A stretch of DNA of 64,000 nt, taken from NCBI RefSeq assembly GCF_000004075.3, contig NC_026661.2, forward strand, positions 20,054,307 through 20,118,306, given 5' to 3'. Source of the DNA: Cucumis sativus. Its lineage: Eukaryota; Streptophyta; Magnoliopsida; Cucurbitales; Cucurbitaceae. The notes beneath the pieces are model-generated. The model saw nothing but the letters and a program-made list of their open reading frames with translations. It was not told the DNA's origin and did no database searches. The position numbers and the translations under genes are program-made. Positions within the stretch are counted from its first letter, which is position 1. Each line of letters begins with the position of its first letter. Positions 34,134-46,302 of this stretch are shown here, piece by piece.

Positions 34134-36200
34134 ACAGTAAAAGAAAAAAAAAAACTAAAATGTATGAAGAATAATTCGATAAATTTTTTTATATTTTTCT
34201 TAAATAGTTTTTTTTTTTTTTTTTTTGCTATATTTAAAAATATTTCTTTTTAAAAGCTAAAGAAAAAGAAATGTACATTTAAGAAAATCGAGATTAAAAT
34301 GAGTTTTTAAAATTTAGAAATGGAAAAGGTACATTTTTATAGCTTAGACGTTAAAACACATATCCGCTCTAAAACTTGAAAATTAAAATGTCTTTTCTCC
34401 TACTTTTTGCATAATTTTACACACATGTATTCTTCGGGACTTAGATAGCCATAATTTTGCATACATGATTGACTCTATAAATTAAATTTGATGATATTTC
34501 CTTTTTTTATAACCTATTTTAATTATAGGCTAGCTAAACTAAATATATTTATCTTAAAATGATTTAATGGGTCATTCTCTTACCAACAAAATGGTGTCTA
34601 GTATTGATATTAAATATGTATGAACAAGTTTGAGTTTAGTTTTTCAAAATTAAATTTATATTTCGTTAATTGTACGGCTCATATTATTTGAAGATTTGTG
34701 TTACATTTTAATTATATATCTCATTTTCAAGATCAAGTTAACAATTTTTAAGAGGGAATAATCTCTCCTCTTGTACTATTGTTTTTCTTTTAATCTATGA
34801 AATGACATTGATAATAATGCAGATTCAATAGTTATGAAAAGTTAATTATGATTTTACATAGAAATTGACATATAATATATGATATCATATTTCACAATCC
34901 ATCATCACATGTATGTGTAGAGACAATCATATGACACATCAAATCCTTCAACTATTTTCCATAAATATAAAACATGAAAAAGAGACAAAAACTAGGGAAA
35001 CTAAAAGTTAACTTTTCAAATCACCATTAATATAATAATCACGGATCTTGCTTGAGTTTTCAGATTATGAAAAATCTTTCTCGATTCAAGTTAGAATTTT
35101 ATTACTTTTCGTTCTTTTAGAAAAAGAATCTATCAAGTTGAGATTAATTTATAGTTTTCATTTCTATCCAATACAATTTGTCAGTAGGAACTATATACAT
35201 ACATATAAGTTTATTTCTTTTAATCTTTATGTTTATTTGGTAACATATGATAACTATTTAATTTTTTAAAAATTAAATATTTCAACTTTTTATACGTAAA
35301 AGAGTTTAATTTTTATGTCAAATTTCAAACACAAAAACATATCTTTCTTTTAAAAAAATTTGTTTATTTCTAAATTGTTTTAGAATATAAGAAAAATTAC
35401 ACCATAAAACAAAAATTTTAGAGGTGTAAACTCATTATTTCAAATAACTATTAATCTAAAAGCTTGTTGTTGTTATCATTACTATGCCTTAAATATCATA
35501 TATTACCATTTACACGACTAAATATAAAGATTTCACACGGTTTACATATCATTTATATTATTTTTATCATAAAATTTAGATATATAAAAATAAACCATTT
35601 TTTCTCTGTTTTAGAATTCATAAATTGGATTGATTCTCTATATAGAATAAATTATATTTATTTATGAATTTCATTGTTACCATTATTTTTTTAAAAGAAA
35701 TAAAATTAAAAACTTCCAACTAATAGATTAAGACAAATAAACAACATATATGTTTTGTTATTGAATACTCGAATACATTATATTTTCTAAATATGACTAT
35801 AAAAAAAACTCAATTGTCCACTTTTAGTTCATCCGTTAATCATTATTAAAAAAGAAAAAAGCACACTGGTCTTTAAATACAGCACATAAGCAAACAAAAA
35901 TTTGATTAATTAAGATAAAACTAAAAATGGGTTTGAACAGATAATTAATAAGTAACTACTAATCATCGTAATTTAGACATTTTTAATTTAGTTAAAATGG
36001 AAGATTAATTTATTATGATCATTACTATTAATTATTTAAATTGTGTGTGTATGTATGCACGTGAAAGGCCAATAATTTCTCATGCACAAAAGTGGGGGCC
36101 ACAATTAGCCAGCCCTTCATCTTTTGTTCCCATGCTAAACTCCAATTCCTAAGAATCTCTTTCCCTCCAATATTATTTCTTTTCACTTTTTCCTTTTCTC
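34134..36200. other. AT-rich intergenic DNA upstream of the aspartic protease gene
   Basis: Homopolymers and short frames only. From about 36060 the composition changes and pyrimidine-rich leader sequence precedes the ATG at 36245. I could not place a convincing TATA box. Confidence 0.45.
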
Positions 36201-36244
36201 TCTTATCTCCATACTTTTTTTTCTTTTAATTTTCTCTCATAGCC

Positions 36245-36278
36245 ATGGAGATTTCGAAATCTCTCCATTTCCCCCTTT

Positions 36279-36309
<31 letters not shown>

Positions 36310-38956
36310 CTCCATTGGCGTCGATGCTCGTTCGAGCTCGTTCAACCTCGGTAATGGTGATAACCATGAGAAGGGTCTTCTTCAGCTTTTTCAGAATTTT
36401 CCATGGAAGGAGCATGGAGAAGCTGTTGTTAATTGCATCTTTCAGAAGCCAAGTGAGTGTTTCTCTTTTTTCACACTAATCTTCATTGTTGTTGTTGTTA
36501 ATTATCTTTGGGATCTGTTTTTTCTTTTAATGAAAAATATGACCTTTTTGCTTTTGCTTTTTTGTAAGGATATAGGATTTGCCATTTTTTTTCTTGTTTT
36601 AAAATGTGAACTCTCATCATTAATTGCTTTTTTCTTTTCTTTATAAAGTTAATTAAATTTGGGTTTGTGTAATTTTCTAGTAAAAGCTAATCTTTTTTTG
36701 GGCTCTTGGGTTATGTTTAAATCTCTTTTTAAAGGGTTTTTTTTTTTTCTTTTAAAAGAAAAAACATATCAAACTATTAACTCACATTATTACATTTTGA
36801 ATTTCTTAAACAGAAATTTGTTTTTCCTCTTTTAGGTTTTTTAGCAAAAAATACTTTGTATTTTTTTTTCTTTCTGTTGGGCTATTTCTCTCTTCTGTTT
36901 TCTTTTTTTCCTTTTTTTTTGGGAAATTACATTCACCAATTAATAATGGATTTTTCTTTCCCTTATTGTGCAAATTTCAATCAAGTTATTAATGTACCTT
37001 TTTTTAAAAAAAACTTTTTATTAGAATCATAAGACTTAAAATGATAATAAAAAAACATTATTATAATTTTTCACCAAAGTATTCATTCTAGATTCTATTT
37101 CTAAAGAATACAAATGAAATATATACACACACCCACATTATCATAGTAGTTTGCTAAATGAGGGTTTGAAGATTTAACTTCTTCTTTTTTTGTGTTAAAT
37201 TAAGTAATACTTCAAAATTTAATAAATCAAATACCGACATGCTCCATATTGAAACTATATGAAAACTATCTCTAATGGTAAGATTTCCAAGTTACCCTTG
37301 ATTAAAGATTTGGGTGAGTAGGTAACATCGTTTTACATTAAAGGTTATATTGGTAATTAAGAAATTTGAGAGGGATGTCAAGATATATATGTATGTATGT
37401 ATGTATGTATTATGATTTTGTTTAAAAAATTTAAATATTTTAATTATTGTCAGATATGTAATTTGCTGTTTTGTTAAGGAGATAACTATAAATTCTATTA
37501 TATTTTTTATACTGTTTATCTTGTGAAGCCTATGGGAAAAAAGAAAAAAAAAATGGTGTTTTACAATACAAGTAGTATTTTCACGAATATTCATGTGGAG
37601 GGAAATCCACAATTGAATTAGCTTCAATATAATTAATTTTGTGTCTCAATTAATTATGGAATTTGAATTTCAGAGATAACGAAGGGAATAACGACACTGG
37701 AAATGAAACAGAGAGATTACTGTTCAGGCAAAATAACAGACTGGGAAAAGATTTTTCAAAACCGTATCATCCTCGACGCTATTAACGTCAATTCCCTTTT
37801 TTCACATTTCAAATCAGCCATTTTTCCCGGCCAGACTCACCAACTCTCCGATTCCCAAATCCCCATTTCCTCCGGCGCCAGGCTCCAAACACTCAATTAC
37901 ATCGTCACCGTCGGCATCGGCGGCCAGAATTCCACTCTCATCGTTGACACCGGCAGCGATCTCACTTGGGTTCAATGCCTCCCTTGCCGCCTCTGTTACA
38001 ACCAACAAGAACCCCTCTTCAATCCCTCTAATTCCTCTTCCTTCCTCTCCCTTCCTTGTAATTCCCCTACCTGTGTGGCTCTTCAACCCACCGCCGGAAG
38101 CTCCGGCCTCTGTTCTAACAAAAACTCAACTTCCTGCGACTACCAGATCGACTACGGCGATGGATCTTACTCCCGTGGGGAACTCGGATTCGAGAAGCTG
38201 ACTTTAGGTAAAACTGAGATTGATAATTTCATATTCGGATGTGGCCGGAATAACAAAGGATTATTTGGAGGAGCTTCGGGATTAATGGGTTTAGCTAGAA
38301 GTGAATTATCTCTGGTTTCTCAAACGTCCTCTCTTTTTGGTAGTGTTTTTTCTTACTGTTTACCAACAACTGGAGTTGGATCTTCAGGTTCCTTAACATT
38401 GGGGGGAGCCGATTTCTCAAATTTCAAGAACATTTCACCAATTTCCTATACAAGAATGATTCAAAACCCACAAATGTCGAATTTCTACTTTCTGAATCTG
38501 ACTGGAATTTCAATCGGTGGGGTTAATTTGAATGTGCCTCGTTTATCTTCAAACGAAGGGGTTTTGAGTTTACTCGATTCGGGAACAGTGATAACAAGGC
38601 TATCTCCATCGATTTACAAAGCTTTCAAAGCAGAATTTGAGAAACAATTTTCTGGGTATCGAACTACACCAGGATTTTCGATTCTTAATACTTGTTTTAA
38701 TCTAACAGGGTACGAAGAAGTGAATATTCCTACTGTGAAATTTATCTTTGAAGGCAATGCAGAGATGATTGTTGATGTTGAAGGGGTTTTTTATTTTGTG
38801 AAATCTGATGCTTCACAGATTTGTTTAGCGTTTGCGAGTTTGGGTTATGAAGATCAGACGATGATAATTGGGAATTATCAGCAGAAGAATCAAAGGGTTA
38901 TTTATAATTCTAAAGAATCTAAAGTGGGTTTTGCAGGGGAGCCTTGCAGTTTTTAA
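36245..38956 (+). CDS. Secreted aspartic protease, A1 nepenthesin-like family (496 residues)
   Basis: Exons 36245-36452 and 37674-38956 join through a 1221-bp phase-1 intron. The N-terminus is a signal peptide: MEISK, then a leucine-rich core to about residue 24, with probable cleavage after VDA near 28. A prodomain-like segment follows. The first catalytic motif DTGSDLTW has its Asp at residue 161 and the second, DSGTVITR, at residue 371. Between them are the flap-region DYGDGSYSRG and FGCGRNNKGLFGGASGLMGL. Cysteines cluster after the first Asp (QCLPCRLCYN, LPCNSPTC), as in the plant-specific nepenthesin insert. The protein is probably secreted or vacuolar and cleaves peptides at acidic pH. 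Plant relatives act in defence, drought response or development, and I cannot choose among them. Both Asp residues and the normal family length suggest activity. A CTT-rich tract in exon 1 encodes the leucine run. Confidence 0.93.
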
Positions 38957-39736
38957 GAATTTTTCCCGGAAAATGGGTGATTTTCCCGGAAAATTTGATT
39001 GGATCTTGAGAAATATTGAGGCTGATTATTTTAATGTAATGGGTTGGGTTGGATTTGACATTGGGTTAAAACGAAATGGAGTTCTTGTGATGAATTAATC
39101 TCGTTTCGTCCAAGAAGAAGAAGAAATTTGGATTTGTATATTTGATTTTTACTTGTTTTGTAATCTGTATATTTATTTCAATTCAATTGTTACAATCAAT
39201 TCATACATCTTTTGTTCAAGTTCACATTTTTGTGTGTAAAGCTTTGATGGGATTTTTTTTGTACTGATCATTCAATTCAACCCGCGAAAGGTTAGTCATT
39301 TGTATGAAATCTCTATTTTAATCTTAAAGTATCAATTGAATGTACAATAAGAACATCACTTTAATTGGAGTTTACCTTTGGATCAAATTTAGTTAGTATG
39401 ATTTAACATACTTCCTGTAATTTAACTTTACCAATCCAAGGATGGGGGATGAAGATGCACTTTAACTTTGTGGAGATTTTTCATTGTCATCCTTGCAATC
39501 ATGAGACAAACATTCTTTTTCGCTTTTATTATTAATTCTTTTTCAAATTTTGATGAAAAAAAAAGGCACTTAACTCTTAACATTAGTTTGTAATTTTGTA
39601 ATTTGGAAAAATGAAAATCTGTAAAACAAAAAAGATAAGAATTTGTCTGAATCAATAACAGAATTATGGATCAATAACATAATAACATAATTATAAAATA
39701 GAAAAGCACCTCAACCAAAATAATTAAGTATATAAT
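38957..39736. other. 3' flank of the protease gene
   Basis: The near-palindrome TTTTCCCGGAAAAT occurs twice, 20 bp apart, at 38961-38974 and 38981-38994, just after the stop. The rest is probably 3' UTR and then AT-rich DNA. Confidence 0.5.
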
Positions 39737-39847
39737 AACATTTTAAAAAATTTGTAAATATAATAAAATAGAAAAGTACGTTAAAACTAATAAATCATAT
39801 CAGTATAGTTTTGCTATATTTACAATTTTTTTTAAAATATTGCTATA
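39737..39847. repeat. Dispersed short inverted-repeat element, copy 2
   Basis: The left arm (39737-39769, with AAAAAATTTGTAAATATA) and right arm (39808-39847, with GCTATATTTACAATTTTTTT) are complementary over about 30 bases. The arm theme matches the copies near 3.2 kb and 60.2 kb. Confidence 0.55.
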
Positions 39848-42800
39848 TTTTTAATTATTATTTTTAAACCGATTATTAATTACAATTTGGGTTATGTAAA
39901 GATAAGTACATAAATCTTTATAGAGAATGTGATAGAGTTTACCTACAAAGATGATATAGATTTTTCTTAATTCTAATAACTCTGGTGGAGGTCGACCAAT
40001 CCAACATTGTACGTAGACAAGCTTGGGTTTCATCATAAGGCCCAATTATGTTGGGTATTTGTCTATTGGGCTAATATTGGACCAACCAAGCTCAATTCAC
40101 CCCTTTTATCCTTAATTCTAGAATTAATCGGTAACAAAAGAAAACATATCAATATACTTACAAATTTGTATATATAGTCATCTTAAAAGTTTCTATATCC
40201 GGACGTTAAAACCAATAAATCATAACTCGTTTGAAACTTTTAATTGTTTTTTTTTTAAAGAAAGTGAAGCTTTTAAGATCATTGAAATTGATATTTTAAA
40301 AAAAAGAACACATAGAAATTGAATTAAAAATAAATACATGGTAAAATGATAGAGGTTAAATTGAAAATTATAAAACCATACAACACTAAATAGTATGTTA
40401 AAACTCTATGTAAACTAGATTGACTAAATATGTAATTTAACTTAATAAACGTTTTAGGTAGGAATGTTTTGTGTTGATATTAACGAAACCAAAATTTAAT
40501 AATTTATCGGAGATTTTGATCTTTTATATATATATTAACGGATGAAACATTAACCTAAAAGAAGGATCCGTATTTACATTAATATTTTATTGACATTTCC
40601 ACCAAATTGAGGAAAAACAAAATTTCTTTTTAAGTACATCAACAATTAAACATACTATATATATATATACACAAATAAATGTGAAGAAATTTGTATATTA
40701 AAATAGCAAAAAAAAAAAAAACTACAACTAACAATCATCCCAATTAAAACAACCTTTATAAGTAAATCAATTAAGACTTTTAATTTCTCTGCTTATATTT
40801 TCATACTTTCATGTGTTGATATGAAGATTTATTCAAGTACTTTGCTTTCTCTAATTATCCAAAATAGTGCATGAATATCCTTTAGTAGGAAGAACCATTG
40901 AAATAAAACGATAACATAACAATAGTGACTTTTCATATATTCTTCTCTTGCCGCATTAGTAGGATTTTGGGTGTATTATTTTTTGACCAAATTTTATCAT
41001 ATCTATGATAATTGATATGGTGGTAGAAGGTTTGATCTCTCACTCCTATAGTTATTTTACTAAAAAACTAATATATGTTCACTCGTATAGTATCTTTTTT
41101 ATGTATTTTATTTTTTATATTTTGACCACCTTTATTTATTTGAGTTTGTTTCTTCTTCCTATATATAAAATAGTGCACTTATCTCTTGCTTACATAAGTA
41201 TGCATGCTTTATGTACTAAAAAAATATAATCGTCTTTAACTTTATGCATAATGTCACAACAAATAATTTCCAACCAATTCACGATATATAATAGAATTAT
41301 ATTGTGTTAAAATTTAACTCATAACACAAGATCAACCACAAGACATAAATTAATTTAACATCTTCTTCTTTCGCATGAAAAATTATATATACATAAATAT
41401 ACTTGTCATGCATTTATTTTCTATTTATTTTCTTTTTTTTGTACAAAATCTAGTGACAAATAGATGATCTAACTCAACCTAATTAAAACAAACAAGATAA
41501 TACAAAACATATTTCATTGTCAAATGAATTAATTCAAATCTAAACTTGTTAGATCTAATTGGTACAAAATCCCTCCAACCAAAACACAAAGAAATGCCAA
41601 TATATATATTCAAAATTAAATTAATTAATAAAGGCATGAAATTCCTAATTAAATTAATTAAATTATGTGATTTGTTCAACCAACTCCAAACCTACCTGAA
41701 ATTTTTTTGACAGATAAAGGTGATGACAAATCCAACTCTCTCTCTCTCACACACACACACACAATAATAATTGTTTAATTATGATAAAATTGAAAATAAT
41801 ATGTATTATTATGGGTTTATTTTTTAATAATTAAAATTGGCCTTCTCTCTTTAAACCAAAATTAAATCCCCTTTAATTAATGTGCCTTACCAAAAAGTAT
41901 GAGCAATTTATAAGCCCACACTTTAGATTTGATTCACTTTTTTCCCTTTAATTTGTTGACTATCTTTTTCCCACCTCCTAACTCTTTTAATGCACATTTT
42001 TTAATTATTCCAAATATCTCACTCTCATTAAATAGCCATAATATTAATTTTCTTTTAAAAAAATATATATATACCTATTTAATTAGTCCACTTCTTGTGT
42101 TATATATATATAGTACGAAATCAGTTAAGAATTAAGATATGTTATGTCATTATTTAATTAACAAAATTAATAATGTGGACTATATAGAATTAGCAACTAA
42201 TTAACTTGAATAATTTATTTTTGTTAAATAACAAATCTCTTAGTGAAAAAAAGTTAAATAACAATTGTGTTATTTGAATTTTTAAAAAAGTGACTAAAAG
42301 GTTAAAGGGAGGATATTTCTCCAATGTTTAAAAATTTAGAGATCCAAATACAACATAAGTTAAAATTTAGAAACCAAAATGTAAATTTTTTATTTTTAGT
42401 ATGATTTTTTTTTACTTTAACAATATTTGGCATCATTCATTTTACTTCTAAGGCATACATGTTGTGTTAAATAATTGAGAGTTAGGCTTAAATTGATTTT
42501 TTTTAATATGGAAAAAAAGTTAAGTTACTAAAAACTAATATTCTTTATCTAGAAAAGCAATGCATAGAAATAGAAATAAATTAGCATTCTATAGGGCTAT
42601 GCATAATGAGAATGTGATAATAGATATATAAAAAAGGAAAACAAAATTATTATATAGTTTTGATTTTTGAAAGGAAATGAAGAAGGATTGATGGGGAATA
42701 TAGTTTGTTAATATATCATAGTATATCCTCATGAAGATTTAACATTAATGTGTTGCCCTAGTTTGCTAATATCATAGTATAGTAGCTAGAGATTTAATGT

Positions 42801-43001
42801 AATTTATGCCTTAACTAATTTCATAATATCTCGAGCTTAGTTTTCAATGTAATAATGTTTAATAAATTTAAATAAAAGTAATATTTGAGTGCATCTCGGA
42901 CATCATCTATCTTTGTGCATCATTTCTCTCCATTCACATTATAATATTTACAAAAAAAAAAAAAGAAAAAATTTTTTTTGTTACATATGACAAGTTATAT
43001 T
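39848..43001. other. AT-rich intergenic DNA
   Basis: Homopolymers, TA and CA runs (for example CACACACA near 41750) and short frames without family resemblance. I see no gene. Confidence 0.45.
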
Positions 43002-43343
43002 CACTATTGTAAATTTGACATTTCTTGACGCACACAAATTTTGATTTCTTGATGTTCGTGGCAAAAGATCATCAAGAAAAATATTTGTCTTAATACAATG
43101 TTTATCTTGACGTCATGTGCGTTAAGAAAAGTTCCTTATTTTATTTAAGAAATACGAAAAAAACGTAAAAAAATTGAAATTTTTTTATTTTCCTGATTGA
43201 CAAAAAATATTAAGGTAAACATTTTTTTATGACATGTTTTAACCAGTTTTCTCGATGTCTGCTTACTTGATGGGCAAAGACCATCAACGTAGACTTTTTT
43301 TGACGTGTTTTGCATATAAAAGAAGGTCAAATTTACAGTAGTG
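43002..43343. mobile_element. CACTA-type MITE (342 bp)
   Basis: The left end CACTATTGTAAATTTGAC (43002-43019) is the reverse complement of the right end GTCAAATTTACAGTAGTG (43326-43343) with one mismatch. CACTA termini define the CMC/EnSpm superfamily. Subterminal CTTGACG and GATGxxxxTGGCAAA / GATGGGCAAAGACCATCAA words recur inside, as expected of subterminal repeats. No coding capacity. The flanking triplets (ATT and TTA) do not match, so the 3-bp target duplication has decayed or my boundary is off by a base. Confidence 0.75.
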
Positions 43344-43799
43344 TTAGACAAACTTACGATGATATGCAATGATCAATATATAAGTTTCAACCAAACAAAT
43401 TAAGCTAAACTTCAAATTTGAATATAAATGAAATTTAGGGCATAAAACCACATTTTTTATTGAATTATTTTAGGTTATTTTAATACATAAAATTTATATG
43501 AAACCCATACTAGTAGTTACCATTAATTATTCATAAATTTGATCATAAACTCAAGTATTTAAAGCTACATGTAGCATAAGGGTCATATTTCGAAAAAAAA
43601 AATTGTTAAAAGAACATTAGTGACCTAAAGTTAGTTTTTGACAATTAAGGAACTAAAATAGAAGGGGTTAGTAAAACCTAAAGGACAAATAAGATTTATA
43701 TTGAATATTACTTTGATAAAATTATTAAATTAGTAGTGACATTAGTGAATATAATCAAATTAGAACATAACTTAATTGTTATTCAAGATCAATGTGTTT

Positions 43800-44112
43800 C
43801 CTCCATCGAACGTAGATGACGTGGGAGAACCTTTTCCAAATGCAATGTTGGGATTGCCCTTTAACCAACGCACGTAAATGACGTCAGGCGTATTTCACTA
43901 TCGACATCGACTCTATGTTGACATGGACAACAACGGGGATAGGTCTATGCCGACATCATCATTTTGATGCGTCGAAGAAAATTGCATCGACGCATTACTC
44001 CCGATGTTCAAACTAATAGAGGATTCGACATCGGTAATACTTTGGCCCACGTCATTACTATTTATGTCGACGATTTGTGGCGTCGTGAGTGATATTCCGC
44101 TTTCTTGTAGTG
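43800..44112. mobile_element. Truncated CACTA element, right terminus
   Basis: The segment ends CTTTCTTGTAGTG at 44112, which reversed is CACTACAAGAAAG, a typical plant CACTA terminus. The preceding 250 bases are rich in CGACATC, GACGTCA and GTCGTGAGTG words, unlike the AT-rich flank. No matching left terminus was found upstream, so only one end survives. Confidence 0.6.
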
Positions 44113-44157
44113 GTTAATGATCTAGAAGTTTATGATTTGGATCTTTTTATGATTTCT

Positions 44158-45142
44158 ATCATGCTATAAATAATAATGTGATACGTATTGTACAAAAAAA
44201 AACGTAATAGTTTTTAATATTTAGTAATTATAATTTAGGTATGTGTGTTTTCTATTGGTGCATCTCATGGTTGGACTTTTACTTTTACTTTTTCTAGTTG
44301 GCTTTTTCGAGTTATATGAGTTAATAAGGATAGTTTGGTTGAATAATATTTATATTTTTTAATCTTTTTTTAAAAAAACAAAAGATAAAAAATAAATAGG
44401 TGAGTGTGAATTAAGGAATTGAATTCTCTAGCTATTAGGACACAAATGTCTTCGCATCATTCTCATAAGGTGTATCCTTCTTACGTAACAAAAACTATTA
44501 AAACATTTTTAAAAAGAAAAAGACAAATTTTGTCGCGTGACAAGCTTTTATTAAAAAAATTAATGAATATTCAAAGATAGAAGATGTGCAATATGAATGT
44601 ATACAAATGAAATGTAGTTATTTTTTGTTTTCAAATTATACATAATTTGTGATTCATGATATGTTAATTATCTACGAGAATTTGAATCTTATTATTTTTT
44701 ATTATACTATGAATATTAATATGCCATGTAGTGTACAACAAAAAAAAAAATGTAATTATTTTTAGTATCATCTCGTGGTTGAACTTCTGCTTTTTTTTCT
44801 AGTTGGCTTTTTTGCAAAGCTAATAAGGAGAGTAATTTGGTTGAATGATATTTACGTGTATGGAAGACTTTTAATAAAAATAAAAAATAAACAGGTAAAT
44901 GTGAATTAAGGAATCCAGTCTCTAATTGTTCGATTTAAGACGCAAATGTCTTCATCATTATGTATCCTTCTTAATTACTACTCGAATAAAGAAAATTATT
45001 AAAATTATTTTAGAAAGAAAATGATAAATTTTGTCACATGTCAAACTTTGATTAAACTTTTTTATGAATGTACAAAGGTAGATGATGCACGGAATGAATG
45101 TATAGATGAAGTGAAAATATTTTTTATTTTCAAATTATATGA
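44158..45142. repeat. Old tandem duplication, two copies of about 450-490 bp
   Basis: Copy 1 (about 44158-44643) and copy 2 (about 44700-45142) share, in order, TGTACAA then an A run, TCTAGTTGGCTTTTT, GTGAATTAAGGAAT, CAAATGTCTTC and GACAAATTTTGTC / GATAAATTTTGTC words, with many substitutions and indels. No coding frame survives in either. Confidence 0.8.
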
Positions 45143-46180
45143 AAGAAATCCTAATGATATTTTAAAAAATCAACAATTATATATTATTTTAAAACATTGA
45201 TAATATACCCTAATTAAACTTAGATATATGAAAGTGGACAGATATCAAAATGACATATTTTACTTTTTTTTTTTTTTTAATTTTCTATATAGCTAAATTT
45301 AATGGGTTGAAATATCATGTTAGCTTTTATACCTTAAACTTTCTCCTATTCTCCTATGCTTAGTTGTTTCATTTCTTAAAAACATTTGGTTATGTATTGC
45401 AATTTTATTGTATATATTTAAAACAACTTTACATATTTTATTATTATTATTATTATTCAATAGATTTTAAAAAATTAATATTTAAAAGTACGGAAATCAA
45501 AATTACACAAGAAAAAACTTAAACAAAAATAATCTTTTAAATTAGAGCATGCTTGAAATAAATCACTTTGGAAAAGAGAGGAAGTTTTTGACCACTACTT
45601 CAAATAACTTTAATGGTATATTTTAAATATTTTTTTATATAAAACAGTTTAAATAAATATAATTTTTTTAAAAAAAATTCAAGTTAATCCTATAATTAAA
45701 AAAAAATTAAATAACAAAACTACTAAAAATATAATAAAAATCTTTAGCATATATGTGATAGAAATTGGATAGTCCATGAGTATTTATTAGCGTAATTAGG
45801 AATGTAGTCAATTAGTGTCGATCAACATATTTTATCGATAAATTTAGTTGAAAATTAATTTTGAAAAACTAAAATAACTTTTTTAAAATATAAAAATTAA
45901 ATTAGACTATTAACTCATATAATCAAAATAATATTTTAAATTTAAAAGAATAATTTTAAATCACATAACCATTTACAAATATAATAAAATTTAATAGTGA
46001 TCACTAAAATTATTTTATTAAAGAGAAAAAGAAGAAAGAAATTAGAAGTGAGGATGGGAAAAATAGGAAAGGAAAAGAAATGAAAGCGAATAGTTAGAAG
46101 GACGGCCGTAAGTCGTAACATTTAAAAACCGACTTCCTCTTCGACTGGCTCTCCAAATTACCAATACCAAACAACCAAAC
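45143..46180. other. AT-rich DNA upstream of the AP2 gene
   Basis: Nothing recognisable until about 46080, where GC content rises towards the promoter of the AP2 factor. Confidence 0.45.
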
Positions 46181-46198
46181 ACCTTCCATCTGTTTCCC

Positions 46199-46206
46199 TA
46201 TATATT
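46199..46206 (+). promoter_or_regulatory. Possible TATA box of the AP2 gene
   Basis: TATATATT lies about 100 bp before the ATG at 46302, after a CT-rich and CCAAAC-containing segment. If correct, transcription starts near 46230 and the leader would include the short upstream ORF at 46261. Confidence 0.5.
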
Positions 46207-46260
46207 TTCTTACTCCTTCTTTCCCCCAATTCCCTTTTAAATTCCCCATTTCTCCATTGG

Positions 46261-46302
46261 ATGACTCAGTCCTTTCTTCTCCTCCTTCTCTCCTCCTTTT
46301 AA
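46261..46302 (+). CDS. Upstream ORF of 13 codons overlapping the AP2 start codon
   Basis: ATG at 46261 opens a frame encoding MTQSFLLLLLSSF and ends at TAA 46300-46302. The last A of that stop is the first base of the main ATG (TAATG). It is in the leader only if transcription starts upstream of 46261, as the TATA box suggests. Such overlapping stop/start arrangements can lower or couple translation of the main frame; that effect is inferred. Confidence 0.5.
   Translation: MTQSFLLLLLSSF

Noticed and set aside
37814-38086. 90-codon frame antisense to the aspartic protease
   Set aside because: Shadow frame over a well-supported coding exon.
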